Source of the DNA: Isoetes taiwanensis
Taxonomy: Eukaryota; Streptophyta; Lycopodiopsida; Isoetales; Isoetaceae
Reading direction: 5' to 3'
Assembly (NCBI GenBank): GCA_021234155.1
Contig: JAJEKV010000006.1
Span: forward strand, 806,001 to 870,000
Length of the DNA: 64,000 bases
Made by a program: the position numbers and the translations under genes. Numbering within the stretch: the first letter of the stretch is position 1; each line of letters starts with the position of its first letter. This document shows positions 11,373 to 23,091 of this stretch, piece after piece. Below the pieces are notes generated by a model. That model did no database searches. It saw only the letters and a list, made by a program, of their open reading frames with translations, and had not been told where the DNA came from.

Positions 11373-13202
11373 TTGGTGCGGTTTCTCCAAGGACTTCCTC
11401 CGACTATCCGACTCATGACTGAATACCTGCGCCCAAAGACTCTGGAGCAGGCTATCGATCTTGTCAATCACTCAGTCAATGTTTCCTCCCGTGGTGTGGC
11501 TCTTCAGGAGCTTCCTTTCATTCCCCCCGTCATGGTTCCTCAGACTGCTGTTCAACCTCAACACGCCAATCCCGGTAGCGGTCGGATCGGTGCCATATAC
11601 GCAAATATCAAGGCCACTTGGCAAATGAGTGCAACTCCACCAATGGCCCGCCTCATTGTAAAAGATGCAACATGTGCAATCATGCCACGGAAGAGTGCAC
11701 TCGCACTCATCCTACACCTTTCCGCCACAAGATGGTTTATCAAGTGCAAACCACACCTCAGCACCAATCGCAATATCAGCAGCCACCACTGCAGATGCAA
11801 CCCACAACAAGAGCAACAACGGGGACCCAACACACGTCCTCCTTTTGATCCTTCGAAAGCTCAGTGTTATCACTGTCAAGAATGGGGTCATACCACCACG
11901 GCGTGTCCTCAACTTCCACAAGTTCAGGTGCAGCTTCCTGGCACAAATCAGACCACATCAGTCCGCCTCACGGCTTACCAACTTTGGATTGCCAATGGCA
12001 AACAAGGCCCGCGTCCGGTTCTTCGGAAGCCCCCTCGTGCACCTCAGCAATCACGCTATCAACCAGCTCCTGCAAATCAACCCCAGATGGATCAACAAGC
12101 ACAGGAAGAAATTTTTCAGGCACTCAATCCTCCAGTTCAGCCATCAAATTGGGTTGGTTTGGTTTCACGCCAGACCAGGGTGTCACGTCCCTTAACCATT
12201 ATTTCTCATGGCACGCAACCTGCCTTTGCAGTCGATACCATTCCCCATGATGAAGAAAAAAAGGTTCACTTTGCACCTGATTTGGAGAAACTCATGCCGA
12301 ATGTCATGCCTAAAGTTCGCCAAAGCATTCTGAACCTCATGCAAGCTGCTGAAGGCCGCACGTTGGCTAATGTTCATGCCACTACTCGAGCTCAACAAAG
12401 ACAGGAAGCACCTTTCACGTCTCAACCTCCACGCTCTCAGACCTATCCAAATATAGCTGCCGAGGTTGACCTACTCAAAGAAGTTGCTGCTTCATTACCA
12501 CGCACTCCAGCACCTGTGGATCCAGCAGATCCTTTTTCTCATGTGCCTCTGGAACTCCAAGAGGAGCTAGCTAAAATCAAAATACCTTTAAGTTTGGCCA
12601 CCATTTTGAAACTCTGTCCTGCTCTCAAGGACCAGTTACCACTCCCGACTGTTTTGGTTGGGGCTGTTGCTACCTCTACTCCCACGGTACATGCCACGGT
12701 GGGCAATCAACAAGTCAATCATGTTCAAATTGATGAAGGTAGTGCAGTCAATCTCATCACGGACAAACTCCGCCAACAAATGGGCATCAAACAACTCTAT
12801 CGTGCCCCATATGACATCAAATTGGCCAATGGCCATATCACGAGACCTCAAGGCGTCACGCCTCTTCTTCACATCAACATTGGTGATCTCAGATTCCCCT
12901 TGGAATTTGGTGTTTGGCAGGCTGGAGATGACCCAGGTGATTATGAAATGTTGGTCGGCAGACCTTTTCTCCGCCAGGCCAAGAGTATCCATTACTGGGC
13001 CACGGATCAGTTAGTCATTACAGATGGTCACCTCAATGCCACCATGGACTTGGAAACAGGCAAAATCATTTCCGTCGACAATATTGAACCCTCTCTCTCC
13101 GACTACCGATTAGGGGCGCCCGGAGATATCTATCAAGTTTGGGCTCCACGTGAGTGCGCTTACGTCATCCTACCGAATATGCCGATCCTTGGGGAGAAAT
13201 GA
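11373..13202 (+). CDS. gag C-terminus with zinc knuckles and aspartic protease (609 aa open frame)
   Basis: The open frame starts in capsid helices (VRFLQGLPPTIRLMTEYLRP) and then becomes Q/P-rich. One CCHC knuckle is readable in this frame (CYHCQEWGHTTTAC, about residues 167-180). A second (CKRCNMCNHATEEC) lies slightly upstream in the +1 register, so there is a local frameshift. About residues 430-580 form a retropepsin-like domain with IDEGSAVNLI at the active site and the late MLVGRPFLRQA motif. The usual D-S/T-G is D-E-G here, keeping the catalytic Asp. It processes the element polyprotein in intact relatives. TTG or another alternative start is implied, so the true N-terminus is upstream. 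Confidence 0.75.
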   Translation: MVRFLQGLPPTIRLMTEYLRPKTLEQAIDLVNHSVNVSSRGVALQELPFIPPVMVPQTAVQPQHANPGSGRIGAIYANIKATWQMSATPPMARLIVKDATCAIMPRKSALALILHLSATRWFIKCKPHLSTNRNISSHHCRCNPQQEQQRGPNTRPPFDPSKAQCYHCQEWGHTTTACPQLPQVQVQLPGTNQTTSVRLTAYQLWIANGKQGPRPVLRKPPRAPQQSRYQPAPANQPQMDQQAQEEIFQALNPPVQPSNWVGLVSRQTRVSRPLTIISHGTQPAFAVDTIPHDEEKKVHFAPDLEKLMPNVMPKVRQSILNLMQAAEGRTLANVHATTRAQQRQEAPFTSQPPRSQTYPNIAAEVDLLKEVAASLPRTPAPVDPADPFSHVPLELQEELAKIKIPLSLATILKLCPALKDQLPLPTVLVGAVATSTPTVHATVGNQQVNHVQIDEGSAVNLITDKLRQQMGIKQLYRAPYDIKLANGHITRPQGVTPLLHINIGDLRFPLEFGVWQAGDDPGDYEMLVGRPFLRQAKSIHYWATDQLVITDGHLNATMDLETGKIISVDNIEPSLSDYRLGAPGDIYQVWAPRECAYVILPNMPILGEK

Positions 13203-13229
13203 CTCTTGATCGGGACCGGTGTGGCTGCT

Positions 13230-14990
13230 TTGCTTGACCCTTACGGCTCCTTGCAATCGAATCCAACGTGTTGATCACTTTTCGGATCTTTGAACCTCCT
13301 GCTGCTCCTGTAGATGTACACGCTGTCATGAAGCAACCTCTGCTTGATGAGACTCAGCAACCTCTCTTTTTTACCACGCAGAGTGCCACGCATCTGTTAT
13401 GCTTCAACCTCCTGCTCATATTGTCCGGGACACGGAAGTTATCCCCATATTCGGACTCACGAAGTTGAGATTGTGGGCGTGGGCAACAATCCGACTGTCG
13501 CATTGCTGCAAATCTTCCGACACCCTATCGAAACGGGGCCGTCCGCTCTTCAAAAGTTCAAACACATTTTCGCACGAGCTACGAGAGATCTTGGGAATCA
13601 ACAAAGCCTTGGGGAACTCACCATTCCTACCAAATCGGATGCATCGTCCCAAAGATAGCAACGCGCGACCCGGCTCAACCCCAATTACCGTGATTGCGTC
13701 AAGGCGGAAATTGACAAACTCCTTGCTGCAGGTTTGATCTATGAGGTCAAACATTCTGAATGGGTGAGCCCCATTGTCATTGCACTCAAACACAATGGTA
13801 AGATCGGCGTTTGCGTGGACTACCGAAAACTCAATCGAGCCACGGGCGTGATCATTTTCCACTTCCTTCGGCTGGACGGGTTCGGAAGAGGTATTTGGAC
13901 ATGAGATGTACTCCTTCATGGATGGTTTTTCGGCTACAATCAGATCTCAATCAAAGAATCGATCAACTCAAGACTACTTTCACCACCCGGTAGGGGCACT
14001 TTTTTGCCTACAAGGTGGTTCCTTTTGGCTTATCAAACTCTCCATCCACGTTTCAACGCATCATGCTCTCAGTTTTTCATGATTTTATGAAGGAAAATCC
14101 CTTCTTACAAATTTTTCAAGATGACTTCTCTGCCTACAGTTCCATGGCTGACCATTTGGATAAATTGGAACTCGTCTTTCAGAAATGTGATGAGTCCGGC
14201 ATTGGTCTCAATCGGGAGAAATGCACCTTTGTGTCACCTCGTGTGTTCTGTTAGGGACGCGTTGTCGAGAAAGCGAGGTATCACCACGAGATCCCCGCCA
14301 AAATCGGTTATGTGTACTCAAAGCTCAAGCACCAGCCAATATCAAGGAGACACGCTCTTTCCTGGGTAAGGTCAATTATTACTCCACCTTCATTCCTGGA
14401 CTAGCAGCCATTGCAGATCCCATTCATAAACTCACAAGTGATGAATCCACCTGGGCTTGGAATTCCCAGGCGGATGCTGCTTTCCAACAGTTGAAGCTTT
14501 TGCTTACTCAGGCCCCGGTTCTTGTTCCTCCTCAATGGGACAAGCCCTTTCATGTTCATGTTGATGTCTCGGCGTTTGCTATTGGAGCTGTTCTCTCTCA
14601 AGAATATGATGCGCATTAATCGACAAACCAAACCGACACGCCCGGTAGAAAACTCAATTGGCATTGAAGCGCAACTATTCTGCCACAGAGCGTGAAGCTT
14701 TGGGTCTCATTTTCTGTGTCCAACACTTCCGTCGCTACCTTTTAGGCAGTCAGATCAAATTCTTTGTTGACCACCAGGCACTTCTTTATTTGATCAACAA
14801 ATCCACGCCCATGGGCCGCATTGCTCGTTGGGTCCTATACGCAAGAATTTGCACCTTTTGAAATTGTTCACAAGGCGGCAAATCTCATGTTGTCCCGGAT
14901 TATCTTTCACGCATCCACACGGATGATCCCTCTCGGAGTCTCGGACACCTTTCGGCGCTCAACTCTTTACGGTCACGGCAACACCTCATT
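13230..14990 (+). pseudogene. Ty3/gypsy reverse transcriptase and RNase H, broken
   Basis: RT pieces occur in changing frames: LLAAGLIYEVKHSEWVSPIV, GVCVDYRKLN, VVPFGLSNSPSTFQRIM, and a catalytic region IFQDDFSAYS. The RNase H part follows (VHVDVSAFAIGAVLSQE, then YSATEREALGLIF and FVDHQALLYLINK). The canonical catalytic Y/F-x-D-D survives as FQDD. At least five frameshifts and stops make it non-functional as read. It lies directly downstream of the protease and upstream of integrase, as expected for Ty3/gypsy pol. Confidence 0.85.
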
Positions 14991-14994
14991 GGTT

Positions 14995-16075
14995 TCATGA
15001 CTTTCAACGGTATCTCCTCACAGCTCTTCCACCGGAGGGCGCCACGCTCTCTCGACCAAGCGACAATCCCGTCGACATCAATTTCTCCAGGTCCGCGTGA
15101 CTACACCATGGTTGCAGGGCCATCTTTACAAAAGGGTAAGGATACCATCCGCCCGACGCGTGTTCTCCCTCATGAAGTCCCGGATATTGTTCGCGAAGCC
15201 CATGAAGGGGCTCGGTGGTGGTCATTTTCATGGTGACACCACAAGACGCAAAATCCTTCTTCTGGTTATTTTTTGGCCCACGCTTTTCAAAGGCGCCACG
15301 CCCATGCCGCACATGTGATGCTTGCCGGCGTGTGGGACGCCCACGCCCGTGGACGCTCTTCCCTTGGCGCCGGCCGCCACGCCACTTCCCTTCAAAGCAA
15401 ATGGGGAATGGATTTTGTGGGACCCATCGACCCTCTGCTGCGGCACACCCGGGTGCTACATTCTGGTTCTCACCGACCACGCTACCAAATGGGCGGAAGC
15501 TTGTGCCCTTCCGGACAACACCGCGGCAAAACACGGCCAAGGTCATCTATCAACAAATCATCACGCGATTACGCTGCCCTACCCGGGCTGGTGGGTGATC
15601 GTGGTGTCCATTTTATCAATCACACCATCAAGGAGCTGACGGATTACCTCCTGATACATCATCACAAGAGCACACCTTACTATCCTCAAGGGAATGGTTT
15701 GGCAGAAAGCACCAACAAAACTCTGGTCACAATTCTCAAGAAAATTTGTGGACGCTTCACCTTGGACCGGCAAACAAAGCTTCCCTCTTGTTCTCACGGG
15801 CTTACAACACTTGTTTCAAAATAGCTACTGGTCACACTCCTTTCAAATTGGTTTATGGTCAAGAAGCTCTCATGCCTTTTGAGTACATTCTCCCTTGTCA
15901 AAGCTTAAGTTTCGATGGCTTGGCCCTTATCAAATTGTTCAAGTGGTTCAACCCCCGTTTTCGGTGGGCCGAGTTAGATGGCACTCCATTACCTACACTG
16001 GTTAATGGCTTTCGCCTCAAAACATTTCATACCACAGCAAGTGAAAATCAACAACCAGATACATTCAAGACTTAA
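14995..16075 (+). pseudogene. Ty3/gypsy integrase, broken
   Basis: The HHCC zinc-binding part reads GGGHFHGDTTRRK followed by CDACRRVGRPRPW. The core includes WGMDFVGPIDP (first Asp), DRGVHFINHTIKELT (second Asp) and STPYYPQGN followed by AESTNKTL (Glu). The C-terminal part includes GHTPFKLVYGQEALMPFEY and the terminal DGTPLPTLVNG block. Pieces lie in all three frames with several indels. Integrase would insert the cDNA; the 5-bp TGCAG duplication matches the 5-bp stagger known for this family. Confidence 0.85.
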
Positions 16076-17018
16076 ACACAAATGGATAGTGACTAAACGG
16101 CGGCATATTATATTAGAGGTGGAAATTTTTTACAAAATGTGGGCATGACCCGGCTATTTCCGCTATGGGCACGCCCTATATACAAAAACGGGCTCGAGCC
16201 CTATCTACTAAGTCCTAAGAAGAGAAACCCTCTACTCGGGTTCGGAAGGGAGGTGATCGCAGGATGTGGTAGAGGTTTACGCTCCGGTCCCGGCGAAGGT
16301 GCAGAACCACCTCCATCCCGTTGGTCTTGGATCGGGATGTTCACCATCCCACACCAGCCATCCATTCTCAGGCCACGATTGTGGCGGCCAGAGGTCGGAC
16401 AATTCATCTTGCGGGTAATCCACTCGGCGGTTAGGTTAGTGGGCATAGTGCGGTTCTCGTTCAAACCGGCGGCGGCCATCTTTGGCGCCATCGGATGTCT
16501 TCGCTTCACTCCCGGTTCGTCTTATATAGCCAACCGAGGAACTCCTTGTCGACGTGGACCAATCACAAAAATCGCCAACGTGTTTGCAATGCAAGGCTGT
16601 TCCTAAAGTGAGAATCTTTTCTCCCGCCGCATATCTAGCCATGGTACCTTCTGACACATTCGTTTTAATGATATCCCACTTCGAGTTGCCAGCATTAAAT
16701 GCCATTCCTTCTTTTCACGTCCGTCGAACATTAATGTGTGTCCTTTGGCCACCTGTCACATCCCATCATTCTCTCACGCCTCATCTCCACCGTTCATTAC
16801 TTCTCCCTTGGTTGTTTGGGGACTTAGCCAAATTTTTGCCTCTCAATCACCTCCTTGGCATCTCTCGACACCTGGCACCATCAACGGTTGCCGCTTCGCC
16901 CTTATCATGCCCCTTCGCCCACCTTTGCGCGCCCTAAACCTTTTCGTCTCTCTGCGCCTTCGACTTCTATCTCCGCTCTCCGCCTTTGCATCACCGTTCT
17001 TGTTCGAAGCTCTTTGCC
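16076..17018 (+). other. Spacer between pol and accessory ORF
   Basis: No conserved protein is recognisable. In plant gypsy elements with an extra 3' ORF, this position is a non-coding spacer that can hold a splice acceptor or internal promoter; neither can be shown here. Confidence 0.45.
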
Positions 17019-19708
17019 ATGGTTGCACCAAAATTTCCTACACTTCAAGCTACTGCTCCCAGGGAACCAGCTCTTTTCGCGTCAGTATCTTTCTTGACGC
17101 CCACTTTCCGTGAAGCCCTTGTTGGCCCGAATCGTGAAGTCGCAGAACGCCAGAAGCTTTACGAATTTTCGCAAATGGAACTTCCGGCTCCAAATCCAGA
17201 CAAGTTGAAGCAGTTCATCGCACACATCGTCAACAGCCCACAGGGATACACTACAGTGGTCGATGGCACCACCATTTCATTGACCAGCACCTAATTTCTG
17301 AGGTATTCCATATCCCTTTGCAACCCCCTTGTTTATCTTGGTCTACCATACAGGATCTTGATGTCACTGAGTTTGGTGCACCTGCTTATCAAGCCAATGT
17401 GCATCGCCTGACAAATATTGACAAGCCCCATGAAATCTTTGTTAAGTTTCTGTGGCGCAAGTACCTTGGGTATTCTATCAAGAACACCCATATCAATAAG
17501 CCTTTCTATAATATGGTGATCACTGCTACTCGCTCCAACCACCACATTGATTGGCCTCAATTGTTGTTCTACCGTCTTCTCCAAGAAGTTGACCGTCTTC
17601 GGGCTGCCACTTCTACCTCTGAAACTTCCGTGGGAGGCCATCTTCAAGCCCTCATCTGTCATTACTTTCCTCCCACACCTCCTCATTCTCAAAATTCCAC
17701 TCAGCAGTCCCTTCCCCAGACTCACCAAGTTGGTACTTCACACCCTTCTTCTTCTGGTCATGTCAAAATTCCACACTCCCATGTCACTGTCTCCTCCTCG
17801 GCTACAGAATCCCAGCATTCCAGTTCACACCATGTCTCCCAAACATCGCAAACAGGGCAACAGCAGGCTCCACCACAACAGCAGGCTCCACCACAACCGC
17901 AGGCTCCACCACCACAGCACCCTCGTCAGCTGTTGTATCAGTATCAGCAGGATGCTCAAGCTGCTGTTCTAAAGTTACAAGAATCCCAAGACGCTCTTAT
18001 GAATGGGGTTCAAACGGCCCTGACGGCCTCAGATGCGGTTCACCGTGACCTTCAAGCTGCAACTGCACAAGTTCAAACTTTGGAAGCCCAACTTCAAGAA
18101 AAGCACGGGGCTCTCTTACAGGCCCGCATAGATCTCAAAAGTGCACAGGATCAGACCAGCCTACTTGCAGATCAACAGGCTCAGCTTCAATCCGAAATTC
18201 AGGACTTATTGGAGCAAAACAAGTCCAAAGCCACCCTCCTTAGTGACAAGGAGAAAGATATTGCTAAGCTCGATGCCTTGTACTCCGAACTTTGTGACAA
18301 TTACAACACTCAAGTTCAACACCTTACAGAGCGTGACGCTCAAATTGCCTCTTTGACGGCTCAGCTCTCCACGCAGACTTCTCAGCTCACATCCCTCCAA
18401 GATCAGCTTACGGAGGTTCAGAAACAGAAACTTCTTGATGACGCGGAGATTGCCGTGCTTCGACTCAATGCTCCTGGGCAATCCTCCTCACAGGTTAACA
18501 CTTCTCAGAAATGGGGCCGTGACCAATCACGCCTTCTGTTAGAAAAGGACCACCGGATCCGTGACCTCGAACAACAACTAGAGCAAGCTATTCAGTCTGC
18601 TGATGAGGCTCAGACAAAACTTGAAGGCTATGTTACCATTGCTCTCAACCTGCCTGTTGACTTCCCTATTCCTTCCAGTTATCTGGATTATGTGGTTGCC
18701 CACCGCCACCTCTTTCTTCTGAAGTGGCATACAGCTGATGGTCCCGTTAATGTTCCCCTGCGCATTCCCGATTTTCTTCGGATCTGGCCAGACCTTTCTA
18801 TTGAAGACAAAGGTTTATTCTGTGCCCTTTTAGTCTTTGATCTCATTCACTGTGACGATCCGGATATGATCACCTTCAGAGTTGTACAGCCAATGGCGTA
18901 CATTTTTCATGATTTCTATCTGGCTGATACACAGGACAAATTTCGAGATGGGCCCCATCAGAACTTTCAGGGTGACTCCACAGTTCAATGGTTGCTTTTG
19001 GATAGCAACCCCTACCTGTCTGATCATGCTCAGACACATGCTCTTCATCAAGAGTACATGCCTGAGCTTGCCCATCATTTACCTCTATGGCAAGCTGAAG
19101 TGCTGCAGCAGATACGAAAGAATCTTGGACATCCTGAGGATCTTCCCTTTGCCCAAGTCTATATGCAGCATTTGGCAGGTTACACTCAACTGCGTGCTCT
19201 TCTGGATAGCAAGACAGTTCCCACGGGTTGGGATAGCCCTCCTGTCTACTCTCAGCTCTCTGCTTCGGAGTGGGATCGCTGGTGCAAAGCTCTCGATCCT
19301 GCCCTTGTCAGTGAATTTCGGGAGCAGGCTCAGCAGCCCACGCCCACAGGCCTGGCTCCCTCTCCGTATGCTTCTCTGGGTGCCCCTCCACGCCCCAGGT
19401 TTCTCACTTCTGACTGGCGTCTTCCCTTCTGGACCAAGGTCATGGATGGCCACGCGGGATCGACTCCGCCTCAGATCTCGACGGATCTCCGGTGGGATCC
19501 CCGATTTGTCAGAAGATCCGATTGGGAGGATAATGCCACCTTAGACACTACTGAAACCTGGATTTATATTGCCAATGAGCGTGGTTGGCAACGACCCGCG
19601 GATGCCATTCATGGCCTCGACACCTTCTTGCAGAATGCTGCCACCTCCCCTGACCCTTCAGTCCACCGTCAGGCAGGTTTCTGTCCTGCTCTCAAAAGCC
19701 TCTGGTAA
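17019..19708 (+). CDS. Accessory coiled-coil ORF downstream of pol (about 900 aa, one frameshift, truncated)
   Basis: A first segment starts at the ATG at 17019 (MVAPKFPTLQATAPREP). A frame change near 17275-17300 leads into the long open frame ending at 19706-19708. After a globular N-terminal part there is a Q/P repeat (three QQAPP-like units), about 250 residues of heptad-rich coiled coil (AQVQTLEAQLQEKHG is typical), and a globular C-terminal part rich in W and D. I see no signal peptide or membrane span, so an envelope role is not supported. The stop codon is supplied by the first bases of the duplicated flank, so the natural C-terminus is missing. Function is unknown; extra ORFs after pol are known in some plant gypsy lineages. 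Confidence 0.7.
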
Positions 19709-20261
19709 GACTGGTAACTTCTAGTGTGCATATATGGGCTTTGGATATGCCATTTGTAGATTAAGTGATGACGTTCATTGGACATTAAAGAGTGGAATGT
19801 TGTTATGAAATTACTATCCAAAGCAACTATGAGCGCCCCCACATGTCGACCATTAGTGGTTATATGTGTTAACCAAGGTGGTCATATATTTTACACATTC
19901 AAACCACACGATGACCTTTAGTACTTGTGTGTATTAACCGAGGTGATCATATAATCTACACATTCAATGTGGTTGTATGCGTGTAGTATACGTGCTATAC
20001 TGTGTTTGTTGTATACAAGCAGGCTTAAACATTCACATAAGCCTTCTACATGTTGCAACAACTTGGCTCTTGCCACTTTAAAAGTAAGAGAAGAGTAACA
20101 TATTGTTGAATGTAACAACTTCAGTTGTTTTGCTGTTATTGCAAGTTCCAAACCAACAATTAGAAAATTGTATACTCATATAATTGCATGTGTGTATTTT
20201 GTTACTTTTGGTATAAATAACAAATCAGGATGGCATGCTCTACTGCCCATAAATCAAAGTG

Positions 20262-20768
20262 CAAGCGGCTTAATGTTCTTGCTTGGGTGAATTTGTTTGA
20301 AGTGGTTCAAGCAGCAAGAAAGATAACTCTGTTTGCTTTTACATTCTCATGTTTCATATATTCCAAACACTCAAAAGCTTCCTTTCCTTTTCCAATATTC
20401 AACATATCCAGAAACAATTATGCTCCATGATACAACATTCTGCAATGATATCCTACTAAATAGATGGCAAGCAACATTTATACTCTCACATTTACCATAT
20501 ATGTCAAGGACAAAACATTGCTGAGAGGGGACATATGTCTAGATCCTTTTCTTTTTAGAATATATGAGTGCAGATGTTTCCTCTCTTCCAAGGCTCGAAA
20601 TAACGTGGATATGCTGGCAATAGTAACAAATGGCACATTATCTGGTCTTATATACTCTTGCTTCATTACTTCATATAGCAACAAAGCCCCTCTTCCATCA
20701 CCATGTTGAGCATAACCTGTAATTATTGTTGTCAAAATATATGCATTACACAATTCCATTATAACCAA
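20262..20768 (-). pseudogene. PLS-type PPR pseudogene fragment, copy 2
   Basis: Duplicate of the PPR relic at 7550-8095, with the same stops and frame changes. The shared lesions show that the gene was already dead before the duplication. Small differences occur at its upstream edge (near 20775). Confidence 0.75.
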
Positions 20769-21272
20769 ATGTGCGAGAATATTGGCTGAATATAGCTTCC
20801 CTTTGCAATGTTAAAATGAAAAAATTGCATTATGTGCCAATTATGAAGGTCACAATCTTGCAGATACTAAAAATAACAGGTTACTCACCTTTTTACAAAT
20901 GCTGCAGCCAATTAGTAGCTATAAACAACAAACCCAAAAAAATTACCTGCTTCAAGCTTGGTTTAGGACTAATGCCTTCACTATGCAAGGAACACCAAAA
21001 GATAAGATTATATGCAATCAACATGCACTATATTATATTCATTTTAATGTCAATACCTCCAGCTTGCTCATTTCGGTGTTAATGCCTCTAGCCTGCTATC
21101 TAAACCATCATATGTACGCCACACACACACAAAGGAATTTTGGCAAGTGCTAAGGTTATCAGAATGTTGGGTTGATGAATGTTGAGTTGATGAAAGAACA
21201 ATGTTGAACATTGTTTTGATGACATCTTTGGATATAGATTCATGAAACTAAATGTTTGGAGAAATGCTTTAT

Positions 21273-22503
21273 TTTGAGAAATGTTCTCACCGGTCTTCAC
21301 ACAGAGAGTCACGATGGCTGGACATCCAAAAGAAGTTCTTCTCTAGGTCTTGCTCAATCATTATTCTCAGTAGCCAAATTTCCTTGTGGGGCTGAAACGA
21401 CAGCCGCATTTTCGATTTTACTGCTAGATAAGCAGCGAGTTGCTTCGTGATTCTCCAATGAGAATCACGAAAGATAGATTTTTGAAATGCGATCATCAAT
21501 TTTATGGACCAGCCTGTTGACTCTGAGGCATCTATGGATCACTTGCCATCACAAAACTGCCATTTTAGGATGAACCAACTTAACCCATACCCATGTCCAA
21601 ACACTTTTCCATTGTGGCTGAGGGACCTGAAGATGCCATCTATTAGACGGAGGCAATATTTCAGAATGCAGAAGCAATTTATATGCAGAAAAAACAAAGT
21701 GCCCAGGCTTGATACCCTGATGGCAATCCCATACAGTTACTTCAACTTGTGGGGTGGCAACAATGCAACAATACAAGTCTAAATTACTCCATCCCATCTG
21801 TACAATAAGAATTTTGTTCTAAACGCTTCCCATGACAAGAGATGACCGGACTCGTATCAAGCTTCAATAGTGCTTATACCAGCTGCTATCCATCGTCATT
21901 GTGTCTTTGGATGAACAATACCACTTAGAGGCACATTCTCATGAGTGTCGTGCAAAGGAATCTACCAAAGACACGGGCATTAACCCAAGACACGCCTCAA
22001 GATTGAAATGAAAAAGAGACCTAACAGTGTCCCAAGCAGCAAGCAACCCGCTTAGAAAGGGTGAAGCGTTATGATACGGATGTATATGATAAAGCAAAAC
22101 CCAAGGAAGGAGAGGCTTAATGGTGGCCTTATAAAATGGAAGATAATGTTAAATTGACTGCATCAACAACCTCAGGCTAGGAGAATCATCCTTACCAATG
22201 AGAATCCTCCAAATGAATTTCGATATCATCACCTTACTTTGAAGGTGAAAATCTAACATTCCAAGAACCATCAGTTGCCTTAGGTTTAATGCACCTCTCA
22301 AGCTACCTTAACCACAACTCCTATTTCATTTCCACCCAAATAAAATTCATGACGACATGCCCAATCTCCTCCATGTTACATTGAGGAGCTAATAGAGCAG
22401 ATGTCATGTAGACTTGAGTATTACTAAAAACACATTTAGCCACAATGATTCTTTCGGACATGAATAGTTTAGCTATATTCCACCAAAATAAGTGCTTTTG
22501 CAG
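21273..22503 (-). mobile_element. L1-type LINE, 3' half of ORF2, copy 2
   Basis: Duplicate of 8560-9789. At 22503 it is separated from its own upstream RT part (23092-23612) by the solo-like LTR only. Across the LTR the L1 frame joins as EIIIGL then QKHLFWWN, which aligns with DIIIEGL-RKHLFWWN of the L1 at 28-34 kb. Confidence 0.85.
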
Positions 22504-23086
22504 TGTTAGTCCTGTGCCTCCTGGTACAGGACTATTCATGCATACGACGGACCAAGTCAAGTCCAAGGATCCACAGACAGGCACGGGTCAGTCGTCCAAG
22601 CAGCAGAAGACCAAGCAGCAGACCACGCAGTCAAAGCCTGGGTCTGCTACCAAGAGGCATCGCGACAAGTGATGACCCGTCACCGCCTGCGTCAGCGTGG
22701 TTCTAGGCATTTCAAGAGGCACCGCCAACACTCCTACAAATCAGGCCTCCTTCCAGGAGTCGGCACCGAGATCAGTCAGGGTGTCTATATTGGGCCAAAG
22801 GCCATTGTACTATATATATGAGTAGAGCTAGCATATGATGGCTAGATGAGTTTTGAGTCTTGTCTCTCTTCAGTCTTCTCTCGATTGCGAGAGCTCATGT
22901 ATGTTCATCATTTGATATCAAGGAAGCTTATCATTTTCCTCTCACTGTTCTCTTTTGTTCTGTTTTCTTCTTCTAGTTCTTTCCTTGCAAATCCCGCGTG
23001 ACATAGTCCCCCGGATTCTCCTGTTAGATCCAAGGGTCCTCACAGAGGGCTGTCTTGCAGGAGTTCCCGAACCCAGACCCCAAACA
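22504..23086 (+). repeat. Ty3/gypsy LTR (583 bp), second copy, solo-like
   Basis: Same TGTTAG...CAAACA ends as the 5' LTR, with a TATA box at 22811-22819. It is flanked on both sides by TGCAG (22499-22503 and 23087-23091). No element interior precedes it; the preceding DNA is the genomic left flank. Differences from the 5' LTR cluster near 22755-22780 and 23010-23030. Confidence 0.92.
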
Positions 23087-23091
23087 TGCAG
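23087..23091. repeat. Target site duplication TGCAG (right)
   Basis: Matches 9785-9789 and 22499-22503. It marks the gypsy insertion point inside L1 ORF2. Confidence 0.9.

Larger units (their letters stand above)
10367..19704 (+). mobile_element. Ty3/gypsy retrotransposon interior, 3' end truncated
   Basis: Domain order is gag, protease, RT, RNase H, integrase, which is the Ty3/gypsy order, followed by an extra ORF. The RT core contains DDFSAYS and the integrase C-terminus contains DGTPLPTLVNGFRLK, both typical of the plant Tat/Athila branch. No polypurine tract or 3' LTR follows directly. At 19704/19705 the interior joins the second copy of the left genomic flank. No TGG-starting primer binding site follows the 5' LTR. 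The element is inactive because of many frameshifts. Confidence 0.88.
19705..23086. repeat. 3.38 kb direct repeat, copy 2 (left flank plus LTR)
   Basis: Second copy of 6993-10366. Its first bases (GTAAGACTGG) abut the broken 3' end of the gypsy interior. Its last 583 bp are an LTR that runs straight into L1 sequence through TGCAG. Copy 2 on its own therefore has the form flank, TGCAG, LTR, TGCAG, flank, which is that of a solo LTR. Confidence 0.95.

Noticed and set aside
16139-16606. 155-codon frame between integrase and accessory ORF
   Set aside because: Arginine/glycine-rich shadow of GC-rich spacer, with comparable open frames on the other strand and no motif.
17318-19708. Envelope glycoprotein gene of an errantivirus-like element
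   Set aside because: No signal peptide, transmembrane segment or cysteine pattern was seen; the composition is coiled-coil and Q/P-rich.
6993-23086. A 16 kb LTR retrotransposon with 3.4 kb LTRs
   Set aside because: The 3.4 kb repeat starts without TG in both copies and contains a PPR relic and part of an L1. The real LTR is the last 577-583 bp, proven by TG...CA ends and the TGCAG target duplication that restores the L1 frame.
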